Shown here: piece by piece, positions 6,593-7,984 of the stretch
Position numbering within the stretch: position 1 is the stretch's first letter
Layout of the letters: each line of letters opens with the position of its first letter
Assembly: GCA_028279205.1 (NCBI GenBank)
Contig: JANQSR010000142.1
Coordinates: 1 to 7,984, forward strand
Direction: 5' to 3'
Origin: Simkania sp.
Lineage (GTDB): Bacteria; Chlamydiota; Chlamydiia; Chlamydiales; Simkaniaceae
DNA: 7,984 nt
The notes under the pieces: model-generated
What the model saw: only the letters and a program-made list of their open reading frames with translations
The model's database searches: none
Told to the model about the DNA's origin: nothing
Position numbers and translations under genes: made by a program

Positions 6593-7984
6593 ATGAACCA
6601 AACTAGAGAACAATGGAGTTCCCGTTTCGGGTTCTTAACGGCAGCCATCGGCTCAGCCATCGGTCTTGGTGTCTTGTGGAAATTTCCCTACACCGTTGGT
6701 CAGAACGGCGGGGGTCTTTTCCTCTTATTTTACTTCGCCTGTCTGATCCTCATTGGTCTGCCTCTTCTCATTGCAGAGCTCGTCCTTGGCAGACAGACGC
6801 AACGTGCAGCCGTCGGTGCTTTTGAACTCTTGGACAAAAAAAAATCTGGGTGGAAGTTGGCAGGTTGGTTTGGCGTTTTAGCCTCTTTTCTGATCATGTC
6901 TTTTTACTCAGTGATCTCTGGTTGGGGGCTAAGTTACATCTTGACCTCATTGATAGGGGGGGATCGAAGCCTATCTCAAGATCCAGCACAGACATTTTTT
7001 CACCTGTCAACATCTGGAGAGATCTCACTCTTTTGGCATTTTCTGCTCACACTAATCACGGTAAGCATTGTGTTATCGGGGATTCGCAAGGGGATCGAGA
7101 AATGGGCAAAAGTGATGACCAAGGCTTTTTTAGTTTTGTTAACCCTCCTTTTTATCTATGCCACCACCCTAAAGGGGTTTGGAAAGGCAGCTCGGTTTGT
7201 CTTCTATCCCAATCTGGTTAATTTCAAACTCTCCAGCCTCATAGAAGCTCTGGGACTTGCTTTTTTCACCTTGAGCATCGGGCAAGGGATCATGATCAGC
7301 TATGGGAGTTATATGAAAAAAGATCAGAGCATCGTCAAACTAGCAGGTGTTGTCTGCTTTTCGGTTGTTATCGTCTCTATTCTCGCTGCGCTTACAATCT
7401 TTCCCGTTGTCTTCACTTTTGGTCTATCTCCAGAGGAAGGGTACGGTCTTATATTCAAAACACTTCCCCACCTATTCGAACAACTTCCTGGCTCTACCCT
7501 GCTCTCAACCATGTTTTTCACCCTATTTGTCTTCACAGCATTAACCTCAGCCATTCCGTTAATCGAAGTGGTTGCCTCAAACTTGATGGAGCTTTACCAG
7601 ATGAAAAGAAAAAAGGCAGGAATGATCGTCGGAATCGCCTGTTTTATCTTCGGAATCCCAAGTGCCTATGCAAATGATCCCTCTATTTTCCCCAACTGGT
7701 CAAAGATTTATGGACTTGATTTTCTACAAACAGTAGACAATTTCGTCTCTATCTGGATCATTCCGATTGCTGGACTCCTATCTGCTATTTTTGTGGGTTG
7801 GATCATGGAAAAAAGGGTCTCAGAAGAGGCATTTCTTAGAGAGAAAAGGCTCAAATTTCTTTTCTATTACTGGAGGGGTTTCATGCGGTATCTCATTCCA
7901 GCGATCATCATCATTATTATTATTCAAAAAAGCGGGCTTTACAACTTTGACCTGCTTTTACACCACCTGATAGGAGTCAAACAA
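6593..7984 (+). CDS. SNF/NSS-family sodium-dependent transporter (3' end at window edge)
   Basis: Inner-membrane secondary transporter of the neurotransmitter:sodium symporter family (LeuT fold), which usually takes up amino acids with Na+. There are 464 residues and no stop before the window ends. About eleven hydrophobic segments can be placed near residues 13-35, 40-62, 87-120, 148-165, 172-192, 214-235, 248-278, 301-330, 341-360, 374-404 and 430-449. Bacterial 11-helix members are usually about 440-510 residues long, so little is missing. Family signatures are IGSAIGLGVLWKFPY (19-33), QNGGGLF (37-43), FFTLSIGQG (224-232), SYMKKDQ (239-245), FTALTSAI (314-321) and RYLIPA (432-437). Against LeuT, Na2 ligands T354/S355 match T318/S319 and Na1 ligand T254 matches T226. 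However, N27 becomes V27 and N286 falls at about V258. Gate residues correspond to K30 and D382. The substrate is unknown. The start is supported by AGGGG 6 nt upstream, and a terminator-like hairpin lies in its leader. Confidence 0.93.
   Translation, partial: MNQTREQWSSRFGFLTAAIGSAIGLGVLWKFPYTVGQNGGGLFLLFYFACLILIGLPLLIAELVLGRQTQRAAVGAFELLDKKKSGWKLAGWFGVLASFLIMSFYSVISGWGLSYILTSLIGGDRSLSQDPAQTFFHLSTSGEISLFWHFLLTLITVSIVLSGIRKGIEKWAKVMTKAFLVLLTLLFIYATTLKGFGKAARFVFYPNLVNFKLSSLIEALGLAFFTLSIGQGIMISYGSYMKKDQSIVKLAGVVCFSVVIVSILAALTIFPVVFTFGLSPEEGYGLIFKTLPHLFEQLPGSTLLSTMFFTLFVFTALTSAIPLIEVVASNLMELYQMKRKKAGMIVGIACFIFGIPSAYANDPSIFPNWSKIYGLDFLQTVDNFVSIWIIPIAGLLSAIFVGWIMEKRVSEEAFLREKRLKFLFYYWRGFMRYLIPAIIIIIIIQKSGLYNFDLLLHHLIGVKQ
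7904..7924 (+). repeat. ATY triplet run encoding seven isoleucines
   Basis: Three ATC codons followed by four ATT codons encode Ile438-Ile444 in the last visible membrane helix of the transporter. The run is in frame, and gain or loss of a triplet would only change helix length. Confidence 0.85.

Noticed and set aside
6613..7970. Several short + strand ORFs (6613-6825, 6850-7221, 7347-7544, 7767-7970)
   Set aside because: All lie in other frames of the continuous transporter reading frame starting at 6593, which carries the SNF family signatures; they are not separate genes or fragments of a broken gene.
1..7984. tRNA or rRNA genes, CRISPR array, insertion sequence, toxin-antitoxin pair or other defence system
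   Set aside because: None was recognised; the intergenic gaps are too short for a hidden operon and the coding capacity is taken by housekeeping and transport genes.

Overview
The window reads as ordinary chromosomal DNA of a bacterium, most likely a member of the Chlamydiae and probably an environmental (Waddlia- or Criblamydia-like) lineage rather than Chlamydia itself. This rests on the adjacent same-strand order alaS then mfd, which I recall from Chlamydiaceae, on the general wording of the Mfd protein, and on moderate G+C. It is an inference without any database search; the gene identities are much firmer than the taxon.

Layout, all on the + strand: (1) 1-381, the C-terminal end of an unrecognised protein whose start lies outside the window, ending in an 18-bp tandem duplication. 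(2) 417-3053, alaS, a complete bacterial alanyl-tRNA synthetase with catalytic, editing and C-Ala parts. (3) 3054-3170, a short spacer without a convincing terminator. (4) 3171-6401, mfd, a complete transcription-repair coupling factor. (5) 6402-6592, a 191-bp leader with a promoter candidate near its start and a terminator-like hairpin plus U-tract that ends 16 nt before the next start codon. (6) 6593-7984, a sodium/neurotransmitter-symporter family (SNF/NSS) transporter, open to the end of the window and nearly complete by comparison with 11-helix bacterial members.

alaS and mfd are housekeeping genes for translation and for transcription-coupled DNA repair. They may be co-transcribed, but nothing in their functions requires it. 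The transporter is a separate physiological module, probably uptake of an amino acid or related solute, and appears to have its own leader.

I see no evidence of a new multi-gene system. The two points most worth a second look are the terminator placed between the apparent promoter and the ribosome-binding site of the transporter, which suggests attenuation, and the transporter's loss of polar residues at positions that bind sodium at site Na1 in LeuT, while site Na2 looks intact. The unknown 5' protein is the only gene without an assignment. No rRNA, tRNA, CRISPR array, insertion sequence or attachment site was recognised.
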